Shown: positions 31,470-39,195 of the stretch, piece after piece
How the letters are laid out: every line of letters starts with the position of its first letter
Position numbering within the stretch: the stretch's first letter is position 1
Assembly: GCA_017505725.1 (NCBI GenBank)
Contig: JAFVOR010000083.1
Coordinates: 47,529-111,528, forward strand
Reading direction: 5' to 3'
DNA from: Alistipes sp.
GTDB taxonomy: Bacteria > Bacteroidota > Bacteroidia > Bacteroidales > Rikenellaceae
DNA: 64,000 nucleotides
Notes under the pieces: generated by a model
Told to the model about the DNA's origin: nothing
Databases searched by the model: none
The model's input: the letters and a program-made list of their open reading frames with translations, nothing else
Program-made: the position numbers and the translations under genes

Positions 31470-33647
31470 TTAGTGGTGGCGGCGTTGCTTCACCGAGGAG
31501 GCATAACGCACATAGAGAATAAATATCAGTACAACAAGTGGCGAGATGGCCAATTGTAGATGTTTGTCGGGGGCAAGAAACAAATCAACCAACGAGATGA
31601 CGGTCAGGAGTGCACCCACAATGGTAACCACCTGCGACTCGACATAGGAGTGCAAGTTGCTACGCACCTCCGAGATACTATAGAGTTGTTGCTTCTTGAG
31701 TTCAAGTTGCTCGCGCTGCTTCTCGATTTGGAAAGCATCCCTTATGAGATTGATGGCCACCTTCGACGAAGGGTAGTTGACCTTAATATCCCAAAAGGCC
31801 ATTGACTTTGTATCTCTGGCGTAGAGTGCAGCGATGTTCTGGAATATTCGCTTGGGCTTCTCCGAATCGGCGTGAGTTAAGAAATCGACTATCCTGGTCG
31901 ACATATTTTCTATTGCAGACTCCTCGAAAAGCACCAACTCAACATAGGACATAGTGACCGTCTCGCTGATGATTCTATCCTTGAAGCTACACGACAATGG
32001 TGCAATCTGCACCACCATATTGGAGTGAAGATAGGCCGAGGCGTAATTGTACTGTGAGAGTCCCATCTCCTTGCATACCTGATCCATAATGCCCGGATCA
32101 ACCACCTTGCCGAGACCCTCCTCGGCTCTATAGTATGTCTCCGAGTACAATATCGAGGCGAGAATTTGGTCGTCGACACGCTTTCGCTCCTCGTGGATGC
32201 TCACATAGTTCTTTGCAGAGCCTCGCTTGAAGATGGAGTATCGACGCTGAAGCAGCGAGAATAGGTTAATTACCTCGCCATCGACTCGCACCATTATCTG
32301 GTTGCGCGATGCCGAATCGAGATATTGCGAGATAGGGACATTCGACGACAACACCACAAGATGGAGCACACCGCACGAGGTGCAACGATCCACCGATGCC
32401 ACAACTCCTACGACAAGGTTATCACTGATAATCTGCTCTTTCTCGCAAGATTGACTGAACGAAATTTGTCTCTCGTGATAGAGTCGCACATTGTAGCTGC
32501 CCAGATAGCGACGCACGATGCGTTTGGAGAGGCTGCTATCCGAGTCGTTATCGTCCACGAACATACCCGTCTCGTAGTCTGTTCTAAATCGCAAACACTG
32601 CATTATGCGATGTATGTTGCGAGGACGCTTCGAGGGCTCTACCAACTTGTCGAGGTCGGCATATTCGATTGGAATGCTTGTGATGGTGTCGTTACCCAGA
32701 TTGAACTCCTCGCCATATTGCGGCAAAAGCATCTGCGCAGCCTCGATTTGGCTTGGATAGAGAGGCTGCTCATCCTCCTGAATGTAGCACAAAGCATCCA
32801 CGCCACCTACCTCAACAACAATCTCGTCACAGAATATTGGATTGATCAATCGGTGCCAAAATTGCAGTGTCTTGGTTGAGCCCACAACCAATTGAACGGT
32901 TGTACTGTGTGCGATACCAAGTCGGAAGGCCAACGAGTTCTCAATTGAAGCAATATGTGGCAATTCGATATTGCACTTCACGCACTCGAGCTCGGGCAAG
33001 AGTTGAGCATCGAAATCGTTAGGTACCACAAAGTTTATCTTCTCCTGTGCATAGCACTTGCCGACCCTGTCCGAGATATCGGAGAGTCGGTGAACAACCT
33101 GCAGTTGCTCATATGCAAACGCTTTCTTAAAGCCGAATTGACCACATAGAATGTCAGCCATCACCGGATTCGAAACATCTGCAATGAAGTTATAGTGGAG
33201 AAAATCAATACTAATGCTCTCCAACATCGACTTGCAGATGCCTCGTCTGCGCCATCGAGGCGAGACTCCAATAGATAAGATATAGAGATACTCCGAGTAG
33301 CGTCCCACAAACTCGGCTATACGGCACGAGAGGTGACTTAGATTGTGCTCTGAAGGAAAGACCTCCTCATAAAATTGCGGTTTATTCTCTCTTATGTAGT
33401 TGAAATCAAACAACATCGAGAAGCCGACCATCTCATTGGTATCGAGATCGAAAGCACCCACAACATAGCCATTCTCGAGGCACATCCTTGCGCACTTGGC
33501 AAACATCGCGCAGAGCTCCTCCTCGATATTCGATTCGCGCAATATTGTCGCATAGTAGCTATCGTCGCGAAAAACCTGTGCCGCCAACTTCGAGAGCTCA
33601 TCGACATCCGCCGTCGAAAGCGCCTTGACCACAACTTCCGGTTTCAT
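31470..33647 (-). CDS. Large protein with N-terminal GNAT domain and C-terminal membrane pair
   Basis: 725 residues of unusual build. Residues about 5-165 form a GNAT acetyltransferase-like domain: 'LYILSIGVSPRWRRRGICKS' (about 122-141) contains the acetyl-CoA-binding R/Q-x-x-G-x pattern, preceded by 'MVGFSMLFDFNY'. Residues about 200-600 match nothing I recognise. A charged helical stretch ('FQIEKQREQLELKKQQLY', about 640-660) precedes two membrane segments (about 675-695 and 702-718), and the tail is KQRRHH. The layout of long soluble part, helix and terminal membrane pair recalls CorA-type proteins, but no GMN motif is present. Lies between nadC (12 bases) and the oxidoreductase (22 bases). 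Function unknown. Confidence 0.7.
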   Translation of the reverse strand: MKPEVVVKALSTADVDELSKLAAQVFRDDSYYATILRESNIEEELCAMFAKCARMCLENGYVVGAFDLDTNEMVGFSMLFDFNYIRENKPQFYEEVFPSEHNLSHLSCRIAEFVGRYSEYLYILSIGVSPRWRRRGICKSMLESISIDFLHYNFIADVSNPVMADILCGQFGFKKAFAYEQLQVVHRLSDISDRVGKCYAQEKINFVVPNDFDAQLLPELECVKCNIELPHIASIENSLAFRLGIAHSTTVQLVVGSTKTLQFWHRLINPIFCDEIVVEVGGVDALCYIQEDEQPLYPSQIEAAQMLLPQYGEEFNLGNDTITSIPIEYADLDKLVEPSKRPRNIHRIMQCLRFRTDYETGMFVDDNDSDSSLSKRIVRRYLGSYNVRLYHERQISFSQSCEKEQIISDNLVVGVVASVDRCTSCGVLHLVVLSSNVPISQYLDSASRNQIMVRVDGEVINLFSLLQRRYSIFKRGSAKNYVSIHEERKRVDDQILASILYSETYYRAEEGLGKVVDPGIMDQVCKEMGLSQYNYASAYLHSNMVVQIAPLSCSFKDRIISETVTMSYVELVLFEESAIENMSTRIVDFLTHADSEKPKRIFQNIAALYARDTKSMAFWDIKVNYPSSKVAINLIRDAFQIEKQREQLELKKQQLYSISEVRSNLHSYVESQVVTIVGALLTVISLVDLFLAPDKHLQLAISPLVVLIFILYVRYASSVKQRRHH

Positions 33648-33659
33648 AAGAGAAGCTGT

Positions 33660-34511
33660 TTAGCAAGCCTTCAATGACATATCGAGTGACTTGATCTGGT
33701 GAGTCAATGCGCCCACCGAGATGAAGTCCACGCCTGTCTCTGCATAGTCGCGCAAGGTCTCGAGAGTGATACCGCCACTCGACTCGGTCTCACAACGACC
33801 TGCCACCAAGGCTACAGCCTCACGAGTCTGCTCCACCGAGAAGTTGTCGAACATAATGCGATCGACGCCACCCGCAGCAAAGACCTCCTTGATATCCTCC
33901 AACGAACGCACCTCGCACTCGATAGGAATATTCTTGCCCTTCGCCTTGAGATACTCCTTGGCACCTGTCACAGCTTTGGCTACGCCACCTGCAAAGTCGA
34001 TATGGTTATCCTTCAACAGAATCATATCGAACAATCCGATACGGTGATTCTCGCCGCCACCCATCTTCACAGCCATCTTCTCCAAGACTCGCATACCCGG
34101 AGTGGTCTTGCGAGTATCGAGCACCTTGGTATGCAAATCGGCAATACGGTCGGCGTATATTGCAGTTTGAGTTGCCACGCCACTCATTCGTTGCATAATA
34201 TTGAGCAAAATACGCTCAGCACGCAACAACGACTGAAGGTTGCCCTCGACATAGAACGCCACATCGCCCACCTTCACACGGTCGCCATCATTCAGAATCT
34301 GCTCGAACTTAACCTCCGAGTCCAATCGCTCGGTCACCATCTTGGCAACCTCGATACCTGCGATAATGCCCTCCTGTTTGCACAACAGGCGCATTCTTCC
34401 ACGCTCCTCAGCAGGGATACAGCACAACGATGTGTGATCGCCATCACCAATATCCTCTTTGATTGCCAACTCGATAAGTTCCTCTACATAGGGTATATAC
34501 TCTGCCTTCAT
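33660..34511 (-). CDS. nadC: Nicotinate-nucleotide pyrophosphorylase (quinolinate phosphoribosyltransferase)
   Basis: Converts quinolinate and PRPP to nicotinate mononucleotide in NAD synthesis. 283 residues with 'EDIGDGDHTSLCCIPAEERG' (about 19-38), 'LLNIMQRMSGVATQT' (about 101-115), 'VLDTRKTTPGMRVLEKMAV' (about 130-148), 'GGGENHRIGLFDMILLKDNH' and C-terminal 'ESSGGITLETLRDYAETGVD'. Complete. nadA and nadB are not nearby. It sits in a run of same-strand genes of mixed function with gaps of 12 and 42 bases. Confidence 0.96.
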   Translation of the reverse strand: MKAEYIPYVEELIELAIKEDIGDGDHTSLCCIPAEERGRMRLLCKQEGIIAGIEVAKMVTERLDSEVKFEQILNDGDRVKVGDVAFYVEGNLQSLLRAERILLNIMQRMSGVATQTAIYADRIADLHTKVLDTRKTTPGMRVLEKMAVKMGGGENHRIGLFDMILLKDNHIDFAGGVAKAVTGAKEYLKAKGKNIPIECEVRSLEDIKEVFAAGGVDRIMFDNFSVEQTREAVALVAGRCETESSGGITLETLRDYAETGVDFISVGALTHQIKSLDMSLKAC

Positions 34512-34553
34512 TGTTATGTGTTTTTATTTGTTTTGCAATATAGTGATTCTCTG

Positions 34554-35024
34554 TTACTCGTAGGTGAATGTCACCTTTGAGTTACGCTTCGCGTTGATCA
34601 TCGTGAAGGAGATCTCGATTCTTTTACCTACACTTCCCCAGAGGCGATTGATAAGATACTGCTCATCGAAGCTATCGGGGATAATATTCTCTTTGTCGAA
34701 TATGTAGTTGATGGATGCCCCATCCTCCGACACCGTAGTCGTGAATGGTATACCCAACATCGCCAAGTTCAACTTTATTGGCATCAACTCCGCAAACTTC
34801 ACACCGCTGAAGATGATATCCATCTTCGGCTCCATAACATTCGGAATAGCAAGCGTCAGCTTTGCCTCGTTATCGGTGTATGTAACCTCTCCTGTAGTGG
34901 CATCGGCAACTACCAATTTGCCTACATACTCTGTCGAGCTATTTCCGCCCACAACAGGGCCCTTAATACACGATGTTGTAAACAGGAGTGCAACAGCACC
35001 CATCAGGAACATTAATTTTCTCAT
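34554..35024 (-). CDS. Small lipoprotein with calycin-like fold
   Basis: 156 residues, signal MRKLMFLMGAVALLFTTSC (Cys19). The mature part is beta-rich: 'YVGKLVVADATTGEVTYTDN', 'KMDIIFSGVKFAELMPIKLN', 'KRIEISFTMINAKRNSKVTF'. The pattern of a described fluorescence of strands around 'I.F.G.KFa..MP' resembles calycin-like lipoproteins of Bacteroides (putative small-molecule or lipid-binding barrels), which I offer as a tentative match. It starts 22 bases after the TonB receptor stop and is probably its surface or periplasmic partner. No SusD-like gene is present. Confidence 0.72.
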   Translation of the reverse strand: MRKLMFLMGAVALLFTTSCIKGPVVGGNSSTEYVGKLVVADATTGEVTYTDNEAKLTLAIPNVMEPKMDIIFSGVKFAELMPIKLNLAMLGIPFTTTVSEDGASINYIFDKENIIPDSFDEQYLINRLWGSVGKRIEISFTMINAKRNSKVTFTYE

Positions 35025-35046
35025 ATCTTACTCAATTATTATCGTT

Positions 35047-37338
35047 CTACAATATATTTATCATCACCCTCAATCCACCCGATAGTGGTTTGCCTCGTTG
35101 CAAGAAGCGGTTACCCATCGACTCGAAGTAGAAGGTGTCGTAGCGGCTATTCGCAGCATTCTTACACCACAAATCGACAGACCACCTCGCCCCCTCGAAG
35201 CGGACCGAAGCATCCAGCATCGCATAAAATGGTTGCGACACATCGTTCGCCTCGTTCCAATATATTCGGCCCGCACCGGTCACGCCAACGCTCAACACCA
35301 GGCGGTCAATCCAACCCGAACGAAGAGGTACGGTCTGCATCAGGCGCAAAGATAACGAATTTTTCGGAGCATATGGTATATAGTTGCCGGCATAATCTAT
35401 GCCTCCCGAGACAAATTTGCGAAATTTGGCATTAGTATAGCCATACGAACCCCTCAGCACCAATATTTTTGCCAATCGCGCCGTTGCCGAGAGCTCCGCA
35501 CCGAAGGAGCGTGTGCGACCCGCATTGGTCATCATTCTGCCCGTGCTGTTCTCATCAGGGAAGACAGTCAACTGCTGGTCGACACACTCGATATAGAACA
35601 ATGCCGCATCTGCTGTGAATGCTCCATTGCGCGTAGCGAAGTGGCCGCCCAACTCTACATTATAGCTATGCTCGGGGTTGTAGGCACAAAGCTCCTCGAT
35701 GTCGATATCACGATAGAGCCCCATCTTCATCTGCAACTCGCGCTGCAGCACCTCCGAGAACATCTGGGTATTGAATCCACCCGCCTTGTAGCCCTTCGAA
35801 GCTGAGATATACAAGAGATTTCGCCCTGCATCGTCCAGATCGACCGAGGCCGAGAGCGACGGCAGAAACTCGAAGAAGCCTCGCGTAAGAAGCTCGCTGT
35901 TGTCGATATTCACAAATCGTGTGGTAGGTTTGCTATCCGCACCATTCGGGAACATCGTATAGCAGGTGTTGGTCGCGGTGTTGTATAGCATCTGCACCAG
36001 CTCGTAGTCGAGACGCAGACCCAACGAGAGCCGCCAGCGTCCGAGATGCAGATCGCTACGATGAAATGCCGCCGCACCGATATTCTGTGTCGTGAAACGA
36101 CTATCGAGGAAGAGTTCGTCTGCTCCGTTGCCATCGGCATCACCCCAACGGTACTCGCCATCGTAGCCGCTATGGGCGTTGATATTGTCGAGGATGAGCC
36201 TATCTATTCCCGTAGGACCGAACACCACCGGCGCCTGCATATTCTCCCTCTTGAAGAAGCCATTCACACCCACCAGCCAACGATACTTTCCCTCCTCCTT
36301 CGAGCGGAGCAACAACTCCTCGGCAAAGTGGTGCTGCTGCTTGCGCTGCTCGAGTGTGAAGTAGTACTCGGGCAGGAAGTCGTTGTCGATGTGCATATTG
36401 TCGTTCATATATTGGTAGGAGGTGATACTTGCCAACGAGCAACCACCAAAGTCGTAGCGTATGCTCAGGCCATCACTCACCGCCACACGACGATAGGAGC
36501 AAGGCTCGTTGTAACATATCTTGCCAACCAACTCCTCACGGTGCTTCTCGGGGTTGGGACTGCCGATATACTGATAGGGATAACCACCCTGGTCAACAAT
36601 AGAGAGTGCCAGCGTATTGTCGATGCTGAGAGCACCCTCGCGATATTGGAACTTGGTACGGAAATTGCCACCATTCTCCCTGTCGCACAGCGAGTTATCG
36701 AATGAGTTGCGCCAATAACCATCGCAGTGGGAGTATTGTGCCGAGACCGAGAAGCCAAACTTCTCCTTGAAGCGGTTATAGCTCGATGCCGCTACTCTGA
36801 ACGAGTTGCGCGAGCCATAGTCGGCACGCAGACGCACACCTTGATAGGTGAGTGGCGAGAGTGTGTAGACATTGATAACGCCCCCCATCGTGTTGCGACC
36901 ATAGAGCGTAGCCTGCGGGCCACGCAAGAACTCTATGCGCTCGATATCCTGAAGCTCGGTGTCGTAGAGATTCTTGTCGGCCAACATCACATTATCGACA
37001 TTCATACCCACCACGGGCTGGTCGATGCGTGTACCCATACCTCGCACATAGATCGACGATGTGGTACGCGAGCCATAGTCGGGCATAAAGAGGTTTGGAA
37101 CATCGGTCATCACATCCTTCACAGCCGAGACACCCCCCATCTCGAGGGTACGACCACTCAGCACCGACGATGCCACAGCCTCGCGACGCAAGGCCGAGCT
37201 CTGCTTGATGGCGGTGATATGCACCTTGTCGACTGCAATTAGAGTGTCGACCTTCGGCTCGTTGTCGGAGGCGTAGGCAGCACCCGAAACCACAAACAGA
37301 AGTGCAAATAGCAGATATTTCAGTAGTCGCTGTGTCAT
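35047..37338 (-). CDS. TonB-dependent outer membrane receptor
   Basis: 763 residues from the ATG at 37338, chosen because the promoter's -7 element (37345-37352) lies inside the longer frame. Signal peptide (about 1-24) is followed by the plug domain: 'VDTLIAVDKVHITAIKQSSA' region, 'DVMTDVPNLFMPDYG', 'IYVRGMGTRIDQPVVGMNVD' and 'IEFLRGPQATLYGRNTMGGV' (about 135-154), then a 22-strand-type barrel ending 'SGGLRVMINIL'. It lacks an N-terminal carboxypeptidase-like domain and a SusD partner, so it resembles siderophore, heme or vitamin receptors rather than SusC. Ligand unknown. Confidence 0.92.
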   Translation of the reverse strand: MTQRLLKYLLFALLFVVSGAAYASDNEPKVDTLIAVDKVHITAIKQSSALRREAVASSVLSGRTLEMGGVSAVKDVMTDVPNLFMPDYGSRTTSSIYVRGMGTRIDQPVVGMNVDNVMLADKNLYDTELQDIERIEFLRGPQATLYGRNTMGGVINVYTLSPLTYQGVRLRADYGSRNSFRVAASSYNRFKEKFGFSVSAQYSHCDGYWRNSFDNSLCDRENGGNFRTKFQYREGALSIDNTLALSIVDQGGYPYQYIGSPNPEKHREELVGKICYNEPCSYRRVAVSDGLSIRYDFGGCSLASITSYQYMNDNMHIDNDFLPEYYFTLEQRKQQHHFAEELLLRSKEEGKYRWLVGVNGFFKRENMQAPVVFGPTGIDRLILDNINAHSGYDGEYRWGDADGNGADELFLDSRFTTQNIGAAAFHRSDLHLGRWRLSLGLRLDYELVQMLYNTATNTCYTMFPNGADSKPTTRFVNIDNSELLTRGFFEFLPSLSASVDLDDAGRNLLYISASKGYKAGGFNTQMFSEVLQRELQMKMGLYRDIDIEELCAYNPEHSYNVELGGHFATRNGAFTADAALFYIECVDQQLTVFPDENSTGRMMTNAGRTRSFGAELSATARLAKILVLRGSYGYTNAKFRKFVSGGIDYAGNYIPYAPKNSLSLRLMQTVPLRSGWIDRLVLSVGVTGAGRIYWNEANDVSQPFYAMLDASVRFEGARWSVDLWCKNAANSRYDTFYFESMGNRFLQRGKPLSGGLRVMINIL

Positions 37339-37344
37339 CAAGCG

Positions 37345-37378
37345 CAAAGATAGTAAAAAACGGAAAAACTTTTTCAAA
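37345..37378 (-). promoter_or_regulatory. Promoter of the TonB receptor gene
   Basis: Minus-strand TATCTTTG (37345-37352) with TTTG at 37375-37378, 22 bp apart (consensus about 19-21). Only six bases separate the -7 box from the ATG at 37338, so the mRNA should have almost no leader. Confidence 0.65.
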
Positions 37379-37610
37379 TGAGAATTGAGAATTGAGAATT
37401 ATTTTTTCGCCAGCGCGGCTAATATCCCTCAACAACCGCTCCGAAAAACCATAAACACCCCTCTGATGTTCTATTTGGGCGAAGTGGTAAAACCTTTCGA
37501 CTTTCTGCACAATTTCGGAGGCACGACCTCCGTTCTTGGCATAGAGATTGCACAACAATCTATCAGCTGCGGTGATAACTGCACGCCGCAGTGAGGTTTC
37601 TTCATTTATT

Positions 37611-37706
37611 TAAGTTTGGGTTAGTAAAGGGGCTTGCAATGAGCCCCGAGGTAGGCGACAGTTGAGAAACTCTCGCCTATTTTTTTTGTTTTATGCAAGC
37701 CCCTTT
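37611..37706 (+). ncRNA. Structured hairpin element, copy 1 (possible small RNA)
   Basis: A TAAGTTTG -7-like box (37611-37618) precedes hairpin A GGGGCT/AGCCCC (37629-37647, loop TGCAATG), linker GAGG, and hairpin B TAGGCGA-C-AGTT-GAGA-AACT-C-TCGCCTA (37652-37679), then eight T. The loop GAGA is a GNRA tetraloop. If transcribed, the RNA would be about 60 bases, with hairpin B as terminator. GCAAGCCCCTTT at 37695-37706 is the exact complement of 37626-37637 just past the T-tract. Confidence 0.55.
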
Positions 37707-37784
37707 CCTTTCAACCTGTGGCGGTGTGGCAGACTTGTCTGCGAGGTGTGCGATAGCCATTGTTGCTACGCAACTACGATAATT

Positions 37785-37831
37785 AATTAAATAGCGATAG
37801 CTCAAATAAACTTGACTACCGCTATTTAATT
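37785..37831. repeat. 16-base inverted repeat
   Basis: AATTAAATAGCGATAG (37785-37800) and CTACCGCTATTTAATT (37816-37831) are complementary at 15 of 16 positions, with a 15-base loop. No T-tract. Could be a transcript end or remnant of an element. Confidence 0.7.
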
Positions 37832-37899
37832 CATTCTCTAAACCTATGGTTTAATGTCTATCACACTTCCTCTTGGTCTGCTCAAACCTGCGGAGGTCG

Positions 37900-37988
37900 T
37901 TAGTAAAGGAAATAGGTATTCATTCTTATTTATTGCTTGCAATGAGCCCCGAGGTAGGCGACAGTTGTGAAACTCTCGCCTATTTTTT
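37900..37988 (+). ncRNA. Structured hairpin element, copy 2 (interrupted)
   Basis: TTAGTAAAGG at 37900-37909 matches copy 1, then about 25 extra AT-rich bases interrupt it before GCTTGCAATGAGCCCCGAGG (37935-37954), so hairpin A has lost its left arm. Hairpin B is intact: TAGGCGA-C-AGTT-GTGA-AACT-C-TCGCCTA (37955-37982) with GNRA loop GTGA, then six T. The T-tract overlaps the stop codon of the convergent 78-residue gene. Confidence 0.6.
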
Positions 37989-38223
37989 AATCATTAATGT
38001 ATCCATCGCCACCGCATTCAGAACAAAAACCTGTTCCATAACATTGGAAACATTGGTGTTCAACATATCCAGTATTACCACTAACATAGGTACTGCGTGT
38101 CCCCAATCCTTTACAGTGATAACAGCTACCTGTACCACGACATATTTCACAAGACTTTCGTGCTTTTGACCCACAACCTACAATACATGTACTGATAAAT
38201 AGTATAAACAAGAGTTTTTTCAT
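37987..38223 (-). CDS. Exported lipoprotein with DnaJ-type zinc motifs
   Basis: 78 residues, lipoprotein signal MKKLLFILFISTCIVGC (Cys17). The mature protein consists almost wholly of four CxxCxGxG motifs: CEICRGTG, CYHCKGLG, CFQCYGTG and CSECGGDG, the full number of the DnaJ cysteine-rich domain, arranged in two pairs around a 'YVSGNTGYVE' spacer. There is no J domain. In DnaJ these motifs bind two zinc ions and help substrate handling; in an exported lipoprotein the role is unknown, possibly zinc binding or redox. Neighbour of a second such gene, on AT-richer DNA than the core genes. Confidence 0.75.
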   Translation of the reverse strand: MKKLLFILFISTCIVGCGSKARKSCEICRGTGSCYHCKGLGTRSTYVSGNTGYVEHQCFQCYGTGFCSECGGDGYIND

Positions 38224-38309
38224 AGTTGTTAAAAATTAGATTAAGTTAATTATAGAATGTGCTCACATCTTAATACGAACACGATAATAATACTTTATGA
38301 ATAAGCATA

Positions 38310-38831
38310 TTAGTGTCTTCCGACGCCATTACACCTTGTACATTTTCCGTTACCGCCACACACGCCACATTTTTTGCTATAATCTACGCCTGTTCCAAAC
38401 GAATTGTCTGTGCGGCATCCCGAGCCATGACAGCTATGACACTTTCCATCTCCATAGCATAATAGACATAAGTCTGTTTCTGAACGGTTAGATGATGATT
38501 TGCTTGATGACGAGTTGCTACTGTTGCTAGAGTTATGAGAAGAACTTCCTGTGTCGTAAATAGGTCCACTCGGATATATTGGAAAAGATGTTGGATCTGG
38601 CATTACAATATAGCCATATCCGCCACATAAAAAACAAACCACGCGACCTCTTCCGCCACAATTCATACAGGGCGTGAAACCAAACATTGTGTACGTACCG
38701 CCACTACCCCCGCAAGGGCAAATCATTTGTCCCGAGCCCCCACAGTTTGTACAAGGTACTTTGGTTTGTGCCTGAGAGAACTCGGCTGTAAACAACAAAA
38801 TTGCCACTAAAAATAGAAATAAATTTTTCAT
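38310..38831 (-). CDS. Exported protein with two DnaJ-type zinc regions
   Basis: 173 residues from ATG 38831; the longer frame adds a non-hydrophobic leader before a good signal peptide (MKNLFLFLVAILLFTAEFSQAQ). The mature protein has cysteine motifs CTNCGGSG, CPCGGSG (one residue short), CMNCGGRG and CFLCGGYG in the first half, a Ser/Asn-rich linker (about residues 98-124), and CLLCYGDG, CHSCHGSG, CGVCGGNG, CTRCNGVG in the second half. So it looks like two DnaJ cysteine-rich regions joined by a flexible linker, with no J domain. Without a lipobox it may be periplasmic or secreted. Function unknown. Confidence 0.75.
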   Translation of the reverse strand: MKNLFLFLVAILLFTAEFSQAQTKVPCTNCGGSGQMICPCGGSGGTYTMFGFTPCMNCGGRGRVVCFLCGGYGYIVMPDPTSFPIYPSGPIYDTGSSSHNSSNSSNSSSSKSSSNRSETDLCLLCYGDGKCHSCHGSGCRTDNSFGTGVDYSKKCGVCGGNGKCTRCNGVGRH

Positions 38832-38900
38832 AGTACTTTGATTATTTAAGTTAAACAAAAAGTGTTGTCGCTTTTCGGATAGCAACCGTTTAACTTAAAA

Positions 38901-39031
38901 TATGGAGAATACCATAAAAAGAAAACGTGGGTGCACTTGATGTAACAAGGTACGACCAAGCACCCACAAAAACACAAGCACAACCCACGCCATACGGCGA
39001 AGGCTTTCATCGTGCCTATTGGTGTTTTTGT
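38901..39031. repeat. Cluster of overlapping inverted repeats
   Basis: TATGG/CCATA (38901-38916); GTGGGTGC (38927-38934) with GCACCCAC (38960-38967), and overlapping CGTGGGT (38926-38932) with ACCCACG (38983-38989); ACAAAAACAC (38966-38975) with GTGTTTTTGT (39022-39031); CGCC/GGCG (38988-38999). The first GTGGGT has two possible partners. Confidence 0.55.
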
Positions 39032-39195
39032 TCTTAAAAATTGGTCGTTTTTGTTACAAATCCAATAGCCCTAAATGCCATCTAAAACGTTACATATTCT
39101 GCAACGCTGTTACAAAAGTAGTAAATTATTTTTCAAACAACAAAAAATTTTCTTTCAATTTGCATATAGTGTATCATCAAATGTTTACAACCATT

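Larger units (their letters stand above)
37379..37986. other. AT-rich non-coding region with repeats and hairpins
   Basis: Begins with three GAGAATT units (37380-37400). Then 37400-37610 is open in two frames with no recognisable product, with small hairpins GGAGG/CCTCC (near 37517-37531) and CTGCGG/CCGCAG (near 37568-37591). Two copies of the GNRA hairpin element follow (37611-37706 and 37900-37988), separated by a 16-base inverted repeat (37785-37831). Confidence 0.65.

Noticed and set aside
37385-37610. Open frames on both strands after the TonB receptor, with a plausible-looking minus peptide containing NGGRASEIVQKVERF
   Set aside because: Readable in several frames, no start signal, and continues into the receptor gene in a different frame; more like a repeated non-coding segment than a gene. 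Kept only as part of the non-coding region.
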